Positions 37,890 to 47,433 are shown, numbered from the stretch's first letter. The stretch is 64,000 bases of DNA from Nonlabens arenilitoris (GCF_002954765.1 NZ_MTPW01000001.1:62001-126000), one strand, 5' to 3'. Translations and numbers: made by a program. Notes: a model not told the origin generated them from the sequence alone.

Positions 37890-37909
37890 TTAATGACCAA
37901 GATAGTTAC

Positions 37910-38716
37910 CTAAAACTTCTCAATAACTTCCTGGCTTACTCCTGTATTAGAAAACCCACCATCATGGAATAAGTTTTGCATTGTGACCTTTTTAGTATAA
38001 TCTGAAAATAAAGTTATAGAATACTCTGCACATTCTTGAGCAGTAGCATTACCTAAAGGACTCATTTTTTCGGCATAGCTTATAAAACCATCAAAACCTT
38101 TAACACCTTGACCAGCAGTGGTAGGTGTAGGAGATTGTGATATTGTATTTACACGTACCTTTTTATCTTTTCCAAAGAAGTACCCAAAACTTCTAGCTAT
38201 GGACTCTAGATAGGCTTTATTGTCTGCCATATCATTATAGTCAGGAAAAGTTCTTTGCGCCGCCATATAAGTTAACGCTAGAATACTACCCCATTCACTC
38301 ATTGCGTCTTGCTTGTACAATGTTTGCATTACCTTATGAAAAGAAACGGCACTTACATCCCAGCCTTTTTGAGTCCAGTCATAATTTTGATCTGTATAAG
38401 CTTTTCCCTTTCTAACGTTTACAGACATTCCTATAGAGTGTAAAACAAAGTCCAATTTACCACCTAGTATTTCTACTGATTGAGACACTAGATTTTCAAG
38501 ATCTTCAAGACTAGTAGCGTCAGCTGGTATGATTTGACTACCTGTTTTCTCTGCTAACTCATTAATAGTCCCCATGCGCATGGCGATAGGAGCATTAGTA
38601 AGTACAAAGGTTGCACCTTCGGCATGAGCAAGCTCAGCTGTTTTCCAGGCAATAGAATTCTCATCTAGTGCGCCAAATATAATTCCTCTTTTTCCTTTTA
38701 GTAAGTTGTATGACAT
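37910..38716 (-). CDS. fabI: Enoyl-[acyl-carrier-protein] reductase, FabI type
   Basis: 268 residues; NAD(P)H-dependent reduction of trans-2-enoyl-ACP in the fatty-acid elongation cycle. It is an SDR relative with the FabI dinucleotide loop GIIFGALDENSIAW (11-24) and LHSIGMS (92-98). The catalytic set is Y150, Y160 and K167, which matches the Y-x9-Y-x6-K spacing of E. coli FabI (Y146, Y156, K163). NTISQSPTPTTAGQG is the flexible substrate-binding region. It ends the bamD-to-fabI gene run, 31 bp after recN, and is followed by a strong terminator. Confidence 0.95.
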   Translation of the reverse strand: MSYNLLKGKRGIIFGALDENSIAWKTAELAHAEGATFVLTNAPIAMRMGTINELAEKTGSQIIPADATSLEDLENLVSQSVEILGGKLDFVLHSIGMSVNVRKGKAYTDQNYDWTQKGWDVSAVSFHKVMQTLYKQDAMSEWGSILALTYMAAQRTFPDYNDMADNKAYLESIARSFGYFFGKDKKVRVNTISQSPTPTTAGQGVKGFDGFISYAEKMSPLGNATAQECAEYSITLFSDYTKKVTMQNLFHDGGFSNTGVSQEVIEKF

Positions 38717-38747
38717 ATCTTAAATATAAGTGACAAATATAAAATTC

Positions 38748-40427
38748 TTATTGAAGTAATACACGTGCATTTTCTCTTGCGGCATCAGATATTTTACCAC
38801 CGCTTAACATTTGCGCGATTTCTTCTACTCTTTCTTCTTTAGTTAGTCTGTAAATGTTTGAAATTGTTTGCTCATTTTTAACTGCTTTTCTAACTACTAA
38901 ATGATCGTTACCTGCACTTGCTATTTGCGGCAAGTGAGTAATGGTAATAACTTGTAAACTTACACTCATTTGCTGCATGATAATCGCCATCTTCTCTGCA
39001 ATAGCACCACTTACCCCTGTATCAATCTCGTCAAAAATGATTGTTGGTAAATTCTTATAATTAGATAACAAAGATTTAATAGCCAGCATCAATCTAGACA
39101 ACTCACCACCTGAGGCTGCTTTATTTAATGGTAACAATGTAGTTCCTTTATTTGCGGTAAACCTGAATTCGACTTCATCCATACCGTAATGATTAAAACT
39201 ATTTGTTTTTTCAATATTAACTTTAAATAACGCATCAGGCATTCCTAGTTGCTTGATGGTAACAAGCACCTCTTTCTCTAATAAGGCAGCTTGTTGAACA
39301 CGTTGTTGATGAATCTTATCTCCTAACTGTACTAAAGATTGATGAGCAACTTCTAACTGAGCTTTTGTTTGTTTAATTTTTTTTGAGATACTTTGTGTAG
39401 TAAAAACCTTATCTGCTAACTCATCCCTTAAAGCAATAAGCCCAGAAACATCTTCTTGATGGTGCTTTTTCAACAATTGTTCAACTAGATTAAGACGTTG
39501 ATTAATGATCTCTAATCTAGCTGGATCTGCTTCAACGGCATCTGCTTTACGGGACATTTCTTCACTTAAATCCTCTAACTCTAACAATGTGGTGTTAAGA
39601 CGTTGATTAGCGTTTTCAAAACTAGGATCGTATTTTGAGATTTGAGAAAATCTAGTTTTCAGTAACCTCAATTGATCAAGTAAACCATTATCATCCTGCT
39701 CCATTAAGGATTGAAACTCTTGTAAGACTAGTTGTATCTCTTCAACATTACTTAATTGTTCATTTTCTTGTTCTAATGCTGTTATATCAACATTATCTAG
39801 TTGAGCACTTTCTAATTCTTCTAATAAGAAATTATTATAATCTGATTCTTTAGATAGATTTTGTTCCTCTTCTATCCATTTATTAAGCTGGCTTTTCAAT
39901 GAACTGTATTGACTCCATTCTGTTTGAAACGACTTTAATAATAAAGAAGCTGACTCTTTATCATTTTCGGTAAGCTTGTTAACAAACGATTGCAAGACAT
40001 CAATTTGAAAATCATCTGAAGCTAGTTGTAAAGTTTGATGTTGAGAATGAATATCAATAAGACGATTACCTACCTCACTCATCGTAGAAAGAGTAACTGG
40101 CGTATCATTAATAAATGCACGACTTTTACCAGACGGTAATATCTCACGCCTTAAAAAGCAAATGGGCTCTACATCTAGATCATGAGACTCCAATAATTCA
40201 TTTAATGACAAATGAGCCATATCTATCTGAGCCTCTACAACACATTTACGTGTCGTATCTCTCACAGCACTTAAATCTGCTCTCTTACCTTGAACTAGAC
40301 CTAGAGCTCCTAATAATATAGATTTACCAGCACCGGTCTCACCTGTAATCATGGTAAGCTCGTTGTTCAAGTCCAAATCGAGGCTATCGATCAGAGCAAA
40401 ATTCTCAATATGTATATGTTTAAGCAA
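38748..40427 (-). CDS. recN: DNA repair protein RecN
   Basis: 559 residues, an SMC-like ATPase for double-strand-break repair. The N-terminal head has LIDSLDLDL and the P-loop GETGAGKSILLGAL (about 30-43). Two coiled-coil arms (about 170-220 and 265-370) surround the hinge region. The C-terminal head has the signature SGGELSRLMLAIK, Walker B IIFDEIDTGVSG and ITHLPQIAS. The start is a TTG; LKHIHIENFALI is the conserved family N-terminus. The gene lies between the DUF4835 gene and fabI, an order common in Flavobacteriia. Confidence 0.96.
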   Translation of the reverse strand: MLKHIHIENFALIDSLDLDLNNELTMITGETGAGKSILLGALGLVQGKRADLSAVRDTTRKCVVEAQIDMAHLSLNELLESHDLDVEPICFLRREILPSGKSRAFINDTPVTLSTMSEVGNRLIDIHSQHQTLQLASDDFQIDVLQSFVNKLTENDKESASLLLKSFQTEWSQYSSLKSQLNKWIEEEQNLSKESDYNNFLLEELESAQLDNVDITALEQENEQLSNVEEIQLVLQEFQSLMEQDDNGLLDQLRLLKTRFSQISKYDPSFENANQRLNTTLLELEDLSEEMSRKADAVEADPARLEIINQRLNLVEQLLKKHHQEDVSGLIALRDELADKVFTTQSISKKIKQTKAQLEVAHQSLVQLGDKIHQQRVQQAALLEKEVLVTIKQLGMPDALFKVNIEKTNSFNHYGMDEVEFRFTANKGTTLLPLNKAASGGELSRLMLAIKSLLSNYKNLPTIIFDEIDTGVSGAIAEKMAIIMQQMSVSLQVITITHLPQIASAGNDHLVVRKAVKNEQTISNIYRLTKEERVEEIAQMLSGGKISDAARENARVLLQ

Positions 40428-40512
40428 TTGATTTTAAGACATTAAGCAGTACATTAACCATACTACGTTACAATGTTTAAATCTAGATAATTTTAAACGT
40501 CTTACCAAAGCT

Positions 40513-41418
40513 CTAGACTTTAATGTTACGCCATTTTGAAGACTGATTAGGCGCTAATTGTTGAAGTGCGTTTTTAAGATCCCTTACATCAACAGCCGGA
40601 CCTCCTGAAAATATGCTTACTATCTCATCTGCCTTTGCATCAAAAAACAGTCGTTGTATTAAACTATTAGGTCTGCGACTGTTCAGCGCTTTCAATTTTA
40701 AAATTTCGGCACTGATGAGCAATTTAGCCTTCTTTTGATCATCAGCAAAAGTATCCATACCTTTACTGTGGTAGCCATAAAGCACTTCACGATACTCTTT
40801 AAATGTTTGAGAAAGCATATCGTCATTAAGTTGAAAACGTGTCCCTTGCCCATCTGTAGCTTTCCACCCTACTGAATTACTTTGTTGTGCAAGACTCACA
40901 ATGCGCTGCGCTTCTACATGATACTGTTGACCACCATTGAGTGAAAAAGTATCACCATCGATACCTAACATGGTATAAATGTAAAATGAAATTAATGATG
41001 TTAAATTATTCTCATATTGATTTGCGTTATAGAAAAACGGAGCAAACTCTAGATACTCAAATTCAATATTTGAATCTTTAAAATTAAATATAGGAGATGA
41101 ATAAGATGAATTGTATACAGGTCTAGAAAGAGAAATCTGCATGTTACCTTTAAATCGATCATTATCATAATCAGTAATCACAAAAACAATTGAACAATTA
41201 ATCTTTTCTTCGTCTCTATAATCTTGCTGGGTCCACTTAGTATTATTGATAAACTCTTGCATAGAGGTTTCTAGAGTTCTAAAAATGGTTTGATCTGGTT
41301 GCGCTACATTTTGTGCATTTACTTGCACCACTGCATTAAACTCTTGTGCTTGAGCAGCGCTCACACATAGCAAAATAAATAACGGTATTACCTTAAAGAA
41401 CTCTTTTAATAATTTCAT
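40513..41418 (-). CDS. DUF4835 family exported protein
   Basis: 301 residues from ATG 41418, which gives a signal peptide MKLLKEFFKVIPLFILLCVS ending near AQA-Q. The frame stays open upstream to 41487, but that start has no signal peptide and lies deep in coaBC. The mature part is beta-rich, with the conserved-looking stretches QTIFRTLETSMQEFINNTKW, NFKDSNIEFEYLEFAPF and YTMLGIDGDTFSLNGG. Family function is unknown. It is found next to coaBC and recN across Bacteroidota, and the 26-bp overlap with coaBC here points to co-expression. A periplasmic location is expected. Confidence 0.85.
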   Translation of the reverse strand: MKLLKEFFKVIPLFILLCVSAAQAQEFNAVVQVNAQNVAQPDQTIFRTLETSMQEFINNTKWTQQDYRDEEKINCSIVFVITDYDNDRFKGNMQISLSRPVYNSSYSSPIFNFKDSNIEFEYLEFAPFFYNANQYENNLTSLISFYIYTMLGIDGDTFSLNGGQQYHVEAQRIVSLAQQSNSVGWKATDGQGTRFQLNDDMLSQTFKEYREVLYGYHSKGMDTFADDQKKAKLLISAEILKLKALNSRRPNSLIQRLFFDAKADEIVSIFSGGPAVDVRDLKNALQQLAPNQSSKWRNIKV

Positions 41419-42604
41419 CAACAATATCTTTAGCCACTTCAGTTTTAGGTTTTGTATCAAAATCAATGGTGTTTTGATCCCTATCAATAAGTGTTATTTT
41501 ATTTGTGTCTTTACCAAATCCCGCACCTTTATCACGTGTAGAATTTAATACTAGCAGATCGGTGTTTTTCTTTTTAGCTTTCGCGAAAGCGTGTTCTAAC
41601 TCATTTTCAGTTTCTAAAGCAAATCCAACTAAAAACGGTCGCTTATTCATAGAGCCTACACTCGCCAAAATATCTGGATTCTTTACTAGCTCTATCGATA
41701 ACGTATCCGTTTTCTTTTTTATTTTCTGACTAGCAGGATTAATAGGTCTATAATCAGCAACAGCAGCACTAAAGATAGCATAATCTACTCTTTCAATATG
41801 ACTATGAACGCAATCATACATTTGTTGAGCAGTTTTCACATCTACCCTTTGAATTAAATGATGATCTGTCACGACATGACTAGGTCCCATAATTAATATA
41901 ACCTGCGCACCTTTAGAGGCCATCTCCATAGCCAGAGCTGCTCCCATTTTACCGCTACTATGATTTCCTATAAATCTTACAGGATCAATAGCTTCATAAG
42001 TAGGCCCAGCCGTTATCAAGCATATTTTTCCCTTAAAAGGCAGTTGTGATTCGATGTCTTTTTCAATAAAAGAAATAATATCTTCAGGTTCAGCCATACG
42101 TCCTTCACCTATCAAACCACTAGCTAATTCACCTGTCCCGGCAGGTACCATTTTATTACCATAACTGGCTAGTTGTTTAAAATTTTGCAGAGTAGAAGGA
42201 TGTTTAAACATATCCAGATCCATAGCTGGCGCAAAATAAACTGGACACTTTGCACTACAATAAACAGCCAATAAGAAATTATCAATATTTCCCGACACCA
42301 TTTTACTTATGGTATTTGCCGTTGCCGGTGCAATAATCATATAATCTGCCCATAAACCTAGATCAACATGATTGTTCCAGGTATCATTTTCATCATCATC
42401 ATTTGTAAAAGATGATAAGACAGGATTTTTTGATAAGGTAGAAAGTGTTAATGGAGTAACAAACTCTTTAGAAGAAGGAGTCATTACTACCTTAACAGTG
42501 GCGCCTGCTTTAATAAGCAGGCGCACAAGGTAAGTTGTTTTATAAGCAGCAATACCACCAGTAATACCTAGCAATATATTTTTACCACTTAAAACTGACA
42601 TCAT
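41393..42604 (-). CDS. coaBC: Bifunctional phosphopantothenoylcysteine decarboxylase / phosphopantothenate-cysteine ligase (CoaBC)
   Basis: 403 residues. The flavin-dependent decarboxylase half (about 1-190) has GITGGIAAYK, the active-site His in WNNHVDLGLWAD, APATANTISKMVSGNIDN and the substrate-clamp Cys region CSAKCPV. The ligase half (about 195-400) has ITAGPTYEAIDPVRFIGNHS, SGKMG and AAVADYRP. It makes 4'-phosphopantetheine for CoA. The second Met (SVLSGKNILLG follows) may be the actual start. A palindrome copy encodes AFAKA in a variable helix before KKKNTDLLVLNS. It sits 7 bp after rpoZ. Confidence 0.96.
   Translation of the reverse strand: MMSVLSGKNILLGITGGIAAYKTTYLVRLLIKAGATVKVVMTPSSKEFVTPLTLSTLSKNPVLSSFTNDDDENDTWNNHVDLGLWADYMIIAPATANTISKMVSGNIDNFLLAVYCSAKCPVYFAPAMDLDMFKHPSTLQNFKQLASYGNKMVPAGTGELASGLIGEGRMAEPEDIISFIEKDIESQLPFKGKICLITAGPTYEAIDPVRFIGNHSSGKMGAALAMEMASKGAQVILIMGPSHVVTDHHLIQRVDVKTAQQMYDCVHSHIERVDYAIFSAAVADYRPINPASQKIKKKTDTLSIELVKNPDILASVGSMNKRPFLVGFALETENELEHAFAKAKKKNTDLLVLNSTRDKGAGFGKDTNKITLIDRDQNTIDFDTKPKTEVAKDIVDEIIKRVL
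41577..41590. repeat. Iterated palindrome copy 8 (in coaBC)
   Basis: GCTTTCGCGAAAGC without the outer C/G pair, read as A-F-A-K-A. Confidence 0.95.
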
Positions 42605-42611
42605 AAAAGTA

Positions 42612-42935
42612 CTATTCTGATTTAGAGGTATCTCTAAAATAAATCTTACCGTCTAACCATTCTTGAACAGCTATCTGGTGAGGCTTAGGTAAACGCTCAT
42701 AGAATTTAGACACTTCAATTTGCTCTTTATTCTCAAAAACTTCTTCAAGAGAGTCATTGTAAGTAGCAAATTCCTCAAGCTTTTCAATAAGCTCTTCCTT
42801 TACATCGGTATTAATTTGTTCAGCACGCTTTGCTATGATTGAAATAGCCTCGTACATATTACCAGTAGGATTAGTTAATTGATCCCTGTTATAAGTAATA
42901 GTACTTGCTGGCGCTTTTATGTTTTTAGTATCCAT
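42612..42935 (-). CDS. rpoZ: RNA polymerase omega subunit (Bacteroidota type)
   Basis: 107 residues with the Rpb6/omega core: TNPTGNMYEAISIIAKRAEQIN (conserved segment that clamps the beta' C-terminus). A charged helical region and the tail YERLPKPHQIAVQEWLDGKIYFRD typical of the longer Bacteroidota form follow. It helps assembly and stability of RNA polymerase. It is 8 bp after bamD and 7 bp before coaBC, in the conserved bamD-rpoZ-coaBC order. Confidence 0.9.
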   Translation of the reverse strand: MDTKNIKAPASTITYNRDQLTNPTGNMYEAISIIAKRAEQINTDVKEELIEKLEEFATYNDSLEEVFENKEQIEVSKFYERLPKPHQIAVQEWLDGKIYFRDTSKSE

Positions 42936-42943
42936 AACTGAAA

Positions 42944-43738
42944 TTAGATGTTATTCTTTATTTTGTAATCGTTGATGTTTTCCATAATCTCATCTGCATC
43001 CTCGCGATACTCACTAGCCGGAAAACGAGAGACAAAGGTATTATAATATTTTGTAGCAAGCTCTAATCTTTCTGGAATCAGCTCTTCTCTACTCTTCATA
43101 GCATACAAATACTGTGAATCTATAAGGTAAAACTGCGCGTCATCCATAAATTCTGATCCTGGATGCTGAATGATAAAATTCTCAAAACTCTTTATTGCTG
43201 GAATGAACCTACTGCGATGATGGTAATTTTTTGCAATTTCATATGCCTTACGGTCTAGTTTAAACCTCAACTCAGACACTAATTTATTTGCTTCTTCTGC
43301 ATATTCACCATCTGGATATAAATTGATGTAGTCCTGTAACTTTGCTAAAGCTCTATCTGTATTCACCTGACTTTTAGAATAAACTGCAGACATGTGATAG
43401 TGACTTTTTGCTCCCATAAAAGCAGCATATTCTCTATTATCACTTGTAGGATGTGATTGCACAAAACGCTCATATTGATAAGCACTGTTAGGATAATCCC
43501 TAGTTTCATATAAAGCTTGTGCGTATTTAATAGACAATGCTTCTGCCTTATCTGTACCTCTATACTGCGGTATGATTTGATCAAAAAGATTAACAGCTTT
43601 GCTATACTTCTCTCTTTTAAGAAGTGTATCAATCATAGCTAGCTTTACCTCGTTATCAGTAGATTTTAACGCTGTCTGATAAGGTCCACAGCTTACCGCC
43701 ATAATCGCTATAAGAAGTAAAACAATATAGTTTTTCAT
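42944..43738 (-). CDS. bamD: Outer-membrane assembly lipoprotein BamD
   Basis: 264 residues from ATG 43738, giving a lipoprotein signal peptide with lipobox AVSC and lipidated Cys at residue 17. An upstream in-frame ATG at 43780 would spoil the signal. The mature part is a run of TPR-like helical repeats (KYSKAVNLFDQIIPQYRG, YPNSAYQYERFVQSHPTS, FIPAIKSFENFIIQHPGSEF), the scaffold by which BamD binds BamA and substrates. A perfect -7 box lies 20 bp upstream of this start, which supports it. It is the first gene of the bamD-rpoZ-coaBC-DUF4835-recN-fabI run. Confidence 0.92.
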   Translation of the reverse strand: MKNYIVLLLIAIMAVSCGPYQTALKSTDNEVKLAMIDTLLKREKYSKAVNLFDQIIPQYRGTDKAEALSIKYAQALYETRDYPNSAYQYERFVQSHPTSDNREYAAFMGAKSHYHMSAVYSKSQVNTDRALAKLQDYINLYPDGEYAEEANKLVSELRFKLDRKAYEIAKNYHHRSRFIPAIKSFENFIIQHPGSEFMDDAQFYLIDSQYLYAMKSREELIPERLELATKYYNTFVSRFPASEYREDADEIMENINDYKIKNNI

Positions 43739-43758
43739 ACTCAGTTTTAAATGGTTTG

Positions 43759-43766
43759 CAAAAGTA
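43759..43766 (-). promoter_or_regulatory. -7 box for the bamD operon
   Basis: Minus-strand TACTTTTG fits TAnnTTTG exactly, 20 bp before the bamD ATG. No clear -33 element was found. Confidence 0.6.
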
Positions 43767-43854
43767 CAATTTTTATACATATTTTCTTTGTTGTCTATGC
43801 AACTAACGTATATAATTGAAATGTCGTATAATACTCTAGGTTATTAATAAAGGC

Positions 43855-44736
43855 TTAAGCCACATACTGATTCATAAAAGCCTCTATCCTAGACTTTAAA
43901 TCATTATTTACAGGCACTAATGGCAACCTTAGATTCTCTTTAATTAATCCTAGATGTGCCATCAAGGCTTTAATTCCGCCAGGATTACCTTGTTCAAAAA
44001 TTAAATCTATACTTGACGCTATTTTATAATGTAACTCATAAGCTTCTTCTACATCACCATTCAATCCATAACGCACCATGTCACTAAAGCCTTGTGGTAA
44101 TCCTTGACCTATCACAGAAATAACACCAGCTCCACCGGCTAATACCATAGGTAACGTAATCATATCATCACCTGATATTACTAAGAAATCTTTAGGAGTA
44201 TATTGTATTAATTTCATTGCCTGTACGATATCGCCAGCTGCTTCTTTAATTCCTACTATATTTTCAAAATCATGAGCAAGACGTACCACTGTTTCAACCG
44301 CCATGTTAGAAGCAGTTCTCCCAGGCACATTATACAAAATAATAGGCTTATCTGTTGCAGTTGCTACAGCCTTAAAATGCTGGTAAATCCCTTCTTGTGT
44401 TGGCTTATTATAAGCAGGAGAAACAGATAAAATGGCAACATAATCACTTAAATCTGTGTTATTAATTTCATCCACAACAGCTGCAGTATTACTACCACCT
44501 ATTCCTAGTACCATAGGCAATCTTCCTGCATTTGCTTTGGTAATAGTAGATTTTACTGCATTTTTCTCATCAGTGGTTAAAGTCGCACTTTCCCCTGTAG
44601 TACCCAGCACTACTAGATAATCTATACCGTTATCAATTTGAAAGTTCACCACTTGTTCTAATGCGCTGTGATCTACTTCACCAGTCGCTGTAAAAGGTGT
44701 AATAAGCGCTACACCAGTTCCTATTAAATCTTGCAT
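43855..44736 (-). CDS. dapA: 4-hydroxy-tetrahydrodipicolinate synthase (DapA)
   Basis: 293 residues; condenses pyruvate with aspartate semialdehyde in the lysine/diaminopimelate pathway. A TIM-barrel aldolase with [10 protein letters not shown] (44-53), catalytic Y135 ([11 protein letters not shown]) and the Schiff-base lysine K164 (GIKEAAGD). [20 protein letters not shown] is the C-terminal family motif. It begins one base after the stop of the DUF6913 gene and is surely co-transcribed with it. Confidence 0.97.
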   Translation of the reverse strand: MQDLIGTGVALITPFTATGEVDHSALEQVVNFQIDNGIDYLVVLGTTGESATLTTDEKNAVKSTITKANAGRLPMVLGIGGSNTAAVVDEINNTDLSDYVAILSVSPAYNKPTQEGIYQHFKAVATATDKPIILYNVPGRTASNMAVETVVRLAHDFENIVGIKEAAGDIVQAMKLIQYTPKDFLVISGDDMITLPMVLAGGAGVISVIGQGLPQGFSDMVRYGLNGDVEEAYELHYKIASSIDLIFEQGNPGGIKALMAHLGLIKENLRLPLVPVNNDLKSRIEAFMNQYVA

Positions 44737-44737
44737 T

Positions 44738-45250
44738 TTATTGAGTTAATATTTTTAAATATTTCTTTAATTCTGCTATCAAGCCTTTATAATCATTAAT
44801 CTCTACACCTATAGATAAATCAAATAGTGACTCTTTATCACCACCATAAGCTACCTTTAAACTAGACGGTAAGGCTAGGCTTACATACTCTAGCAAATCA
44901 TTTTCTTTATTAAAATGATTAATTTGAAGATCAAAAGATTTACTCAGCAATTTCTTTGTTTCTGAATCAGTAATACCTCCAGACCATTTGATCAACTTAC
45001 GATCTATAAGATGCGCCTCGTCAATGGTCGATTTTTTCTTATCGCTTACAAAAGCAATAAAAGTAACATTGTCCTTTTTAATATTTAATTCATTTGCCCA
45101 GTTATAAAACGGACTCATGTCATTATGATATTGACCATCAAATATTACTACAAGAGATTCTGGCCATTTTATCGATGGTCTCTCTAGCTCTTTTTGTAAT
45201 CTTTGCAGTTCTTTGCGCAACCAGCGGCGCTTAATTCCGTTAAAAATCAT
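44738..45250 (-). CDS. DUF6913-like small protein upstream of dapA
   Basis: 170 residues, cytosolic, with no signal peptide. It begins with a basic helix ([20 protein letters not shown]) followed by an alpha/beta domain ([27 protein letters not shown]) that recalls a Rossmann-like or thioredoxin-like half. Its placement directly before dapA in Flavobacteriia is what suggests the DUF6913 family; I am moderately sure of this. Function unknown. A perfect -7 box lies 18 bp upstream. Confidence 0.7.
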   Translation of the reverse strand: MIFNGIKRRWLRKELQRLQKELERPSIKWPESLVVIFDGQYHNDMSPFYNWANELNIKKDNVTFIAFVSDKKKSTIDEAHLIDRKLIKWSGGITDSETKKLLSKSFDLQINHFNKENDLLEYVSLALPSSLKVAYGGDKESLFDLSIGVEINDYKGLIAELKKYLKILTQ

Positions 45251-45268
45251 GTACTTTTACTAACTGTA

Positions 45269-45276
45269 CAAATGTA
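45269..45276 (-). promoter_or_regulatory. -7 box for DUF6913-dapA
   Basis: Minus-strand TACATTTG, a perfect TAnnTTTG, 18 bp before the start codon, in the 38-bp gap that separates this operon from the divergent 5'-nucleotidase genes. Confidence 0.6.
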
Positions 45277-45288
45277 GCACAATAGGAC

Positions 45289-46074
45289 ATGAAAACATCT
45301 ATATATAAGCGTCTGGGAAAGGCTTTTTTATATCTCGCTTTCGCGAAAGCGATATTAATCACAACCTCTTGCAAATCAGATCATTTATACCTCACCAAAG
45401 TAACTAGTACACAAACACATATAGACAGCACCTTACAAAGTGTCGCTCAAATTGAGGCTTATATAACACCATTTAAAAAATCACTGGACGCTCAAATGGA
45501 TGAACAGCTAAGCTTCAATCCAGTCTCAATGAATAAAAATGATTATAAATACAATACACCAATTGGTAATATGCTAGCTACAATTGTACGTGAGCAAGGT
45601 GAGCCTATTTATAAATCAAGAACAGGCAAAAACATAGATATAGTTTTACTTAATCATGGTGGTATTAGAGCAGGAATGCCTGCAGGACCTGTAACCATGA
45701 GAAGAGCTTATGAAATCATGCCTTTTGACAACGAGATCACTATTGCTGAATTATCTGGTGATCAAATGAATGAACTAATTAATTACCTGATTGATCGCAA
45801 AAGAGCGCATCCATTTGATGGAATGAAAATTATTTTAAATGCAGATGATAGTGTAAATGAGATAACCATTCAAAATCAACCGTTAGATAAAGACAGAACC
45901 TATATCGTGGCTACTAATGACTATCTCTATAATGGCGGAGATGACATGAGTTTTTTCAAAGGCGCTCCAATGATGAAGATTGATTATAAAATACGTAATG
46001 CTGTCATTGATTACTTTAAGAAAGTGGATACCATAAAATTTGAACGAGACAACCGATTTGAGGTTTTAGATTAA
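45289..46074 (+). CDS. Lipoprotein equal to the C-terminal domain of 5'-nucleotidases
   Basis: 261 residues. A lipoprotein signal peptide ends at TTSC28. The rest is the substrate-binding 5'_nucleotid_C domain: NHGGIRAGMPAGPVTMR, YEIMPFDNEI, LSGDQMNELINY and ATNDYLYNGGDDMSFF. The metal-binding phosphoesterase domain is absent but is encoded by the next gene (11-bp gap), so the two halves of a UshA-type enzyme are separate and in reverse order. A palindrome copy puts AFAKA (17-21) into the hydrophobic core of the signal peptide, where the lysine is unexpected. It probably acts in the periplasm with its neighbour. Confidence 0.88.
   Translation: MKTSIYKRLGKAFLYLAFAKAILITTSCKSDHLYLTKVTSTQTHIDSTLQSVAQIEAYITPFKKSLDAQMDEQLSFNPVSMNKNDYKYNTPIGNMLATIVREQGEPIYKSRTGKNIDIVLLNHGGIRAGMPAGPVTMRRAYEIMPFDNEITIAELSGDQMNELINYLIDRKRAHPFDGMKIILNADDSVNEITIQNQPLDKDRTYIVATNDYLYNGGDDMSFFKGAPMMKIDYKIRNAVIDYFKKVDTIKFERDNRFEVLD
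45337..45350. repeat. Iterated palindrome copy 9 (in the 5'-nucleotidase C-domain gene)
   Basis: GCTTTCGCGAAAGC with flanking C/G, read as A-F-A-K-A within the lipoprotein signal peptide. Confidence 0.95.
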
Positions 46075-46085
46075 TAAGCAAGAAA

Positions 46086-47012
46086 ATGGAAAGAAGAAAA
46101 TTTATACGCAACACAAGTGCTGGAATGGTAGCTGGTGCGGCTTTATGGTCTAACTATGCTCTTGCTAGTGGTATTTTTACAGGACCAGAATTAGAGCCTG
46201 GAACTAAGAAAATCACGATCTTACACACTAACGATACGCATTCTCATATAGAACCTATTTCTGGTGGTCGTAATGATGGACGTGGTGGTGTTGCTCGTAG
46301 AGCAGCAATTATTAACAAGGTACGTTCAGAAAACCCAAATACACTATTACTAGACTGTGGTGATATCTTTCAAGGCACGCCCTATTTCAATTTCTATGGT
46401 GGCGAGCTAGAGATCAAGTTAATGTCTATGATGGGTTATGATGCTGCAACTATAGGAAATCATGATTTTGATAACAGTATTGAAGGTCTTTACAAACAAC
46501 TACCGCATGCCGATTTTGACTTTGTGATCTCTAATTATGACTTCTCAAACACCATCATGGATGGACATACTAAACCTCATAAAGTTATAGTTAAGGATGG
46601 TGTGCGCATCGGGCTATTTGGTGTAGGAATAAAACTAGATGGATTAGTAGATCCAAAAATGTATAAGGAAACTGTTTATAACGACCCTATTGAAGTCGCA
46701 AAAGATCAAATTAAAACCTTGCGAGAAACAGAAAAATGTGATCTAGTAATTTGCATGTCGCATTTAGGCTACTCTTATAGAGGTGATCGAGTATCTGACC
46801 TATCACTTGCCGCAGCCACATCAGGTATAGACCTTATCATAGGTGGTCATACACACACATTTCTAGACGCACCAGAAATCGTTAAAAATGCCTCAGGAAA
46901 AGATGTCATGGTCAATCAGGTAGGTTGCTATGGAATCAACTTGGGCCGTATTGATTTCTACTTTAAAGAAGGTAAAATTGATAAAGGAGTCGACGTGGTT
47001 TATGAGATTTAA
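46086..47012 (+). CDS. Metallophosphatase (5'-nucleotidase N-terminal domain), Tat-exported
   Basis: 308 residues. The twin-arginine signal ERRKFIRNTSAG (2-13) and following hydrophobic stretch mark Tat export, consistent with a folded metalloprotein. The calcineurin-like phosphoesterase motifs are complete: HTNDTHSH (47-54), LDCGDIFQG (89-97), GNHDFD (124-129), and GGHTHT near 255-260. The protein ends after this domain, so the nucleotide-specificity domain must come from the upstream gene. Likely activity is hydrolysis of nucleotide 5'-monophosphates or 2',3'-cyclic nucleotides for phosphate and nucleoside uptake. Confidence 0.92.
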   Translation: MERRKFIRNTSAGMVAGAALWSNYALASGIFTGPELEPGTKKITILHTNDTHSHIEPISGGRNDGRGGVARRAAIINKVRSENPNTLLLDCGDIFQGTPYFNFYGGELEIKLMSMMGYDAATIGNHDFDNSIEGLYKQLPHADFDFVISNYDFSNTIMDGHTKPHKVIVKDGVRIGLFGVGIKLDGLVDPKMYKETVYNDPIEVAKDQIKTLRETEKCDLVICMSHLGYSYRGDRVSDLSLAAATSGIDLIIGGHTHTFLDAPEIVKNASGKDVMVNQVGCYGINLGRIDFYFKEGKIDKGVDVVYEI

Positions 47013-47034
47013 TTCAATCAGTTTATAATATAAT

Positions 47035-47433
47035 ATGACCAAATCAATCATTACAAAAGGATTCGTACTTTCAGGAATCATGAACACCTTAGGAATTCTA
47101 TTTTTCTCAAAAGGCTTTACCAATGACGTTATTCCAGAAACAGATCCGGTAGTGATGTCTTATTTTGGACTTGTTATGATTATGGTTTGGGGTCTTGCTT
47201 TTATAGCAGTAGCTAAAGTTTTTGATAAAGTGAAATGGCTTGTTGGTGTATTTGCTCTTGAAAAACTATGCTACGTCATTGCTTATGGATATTGGTTTTC
47301 AAATAATAGTGTTCAAGAGGTGTATGATAAAGATGTAATTGCTGGAATTTTTTACTCTATCTATGGTTTAAATGACTTTCTATTCCTGCTGTTTTTTGGG
47401 TATGTTTTCATCAAACTCATGAAATCCAAATAA
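47035..47433 (+). CDS. Small four-helix membrane protein of unknown function
   Basis: 132 residues with four hydrophobic segments (about 8-26, 42-60, 69-88 and 105-127). No catalytic or transport motif is recognised; charged residues are few and mainly in loops. It follows the metallophosphatase by 22 bp and could be co-transcribed with it. A downstream gap of 178 bp separates it from the ammonium transporter. Confidence 0.75.
   Translation: MTKSIITKGFVLSGIMNTLGILFFSKGFTNDVIPETDPVVMSYFGLVMIMVWGLAFIAVAKVFDKVKWLVGVFALEKLCYVIAYGYWFSNNSVQEVYDKDVIAGIFYSIYGLNDFLFLLFFGYVFIKLMKSK

Noticed and set aside
40322..41487. Extended start of the DUF4835 gene at 41487
   Set aside because: It has no signal peptide and overlaps coaBC by 95 bp; the Met at 41418 begins a proper signal peptide.
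45289..47012. One frameshifted 5'-nucleotidase gene
   Set aside because: The domains are in reverse order and each has its own export signal, so they are two genes.
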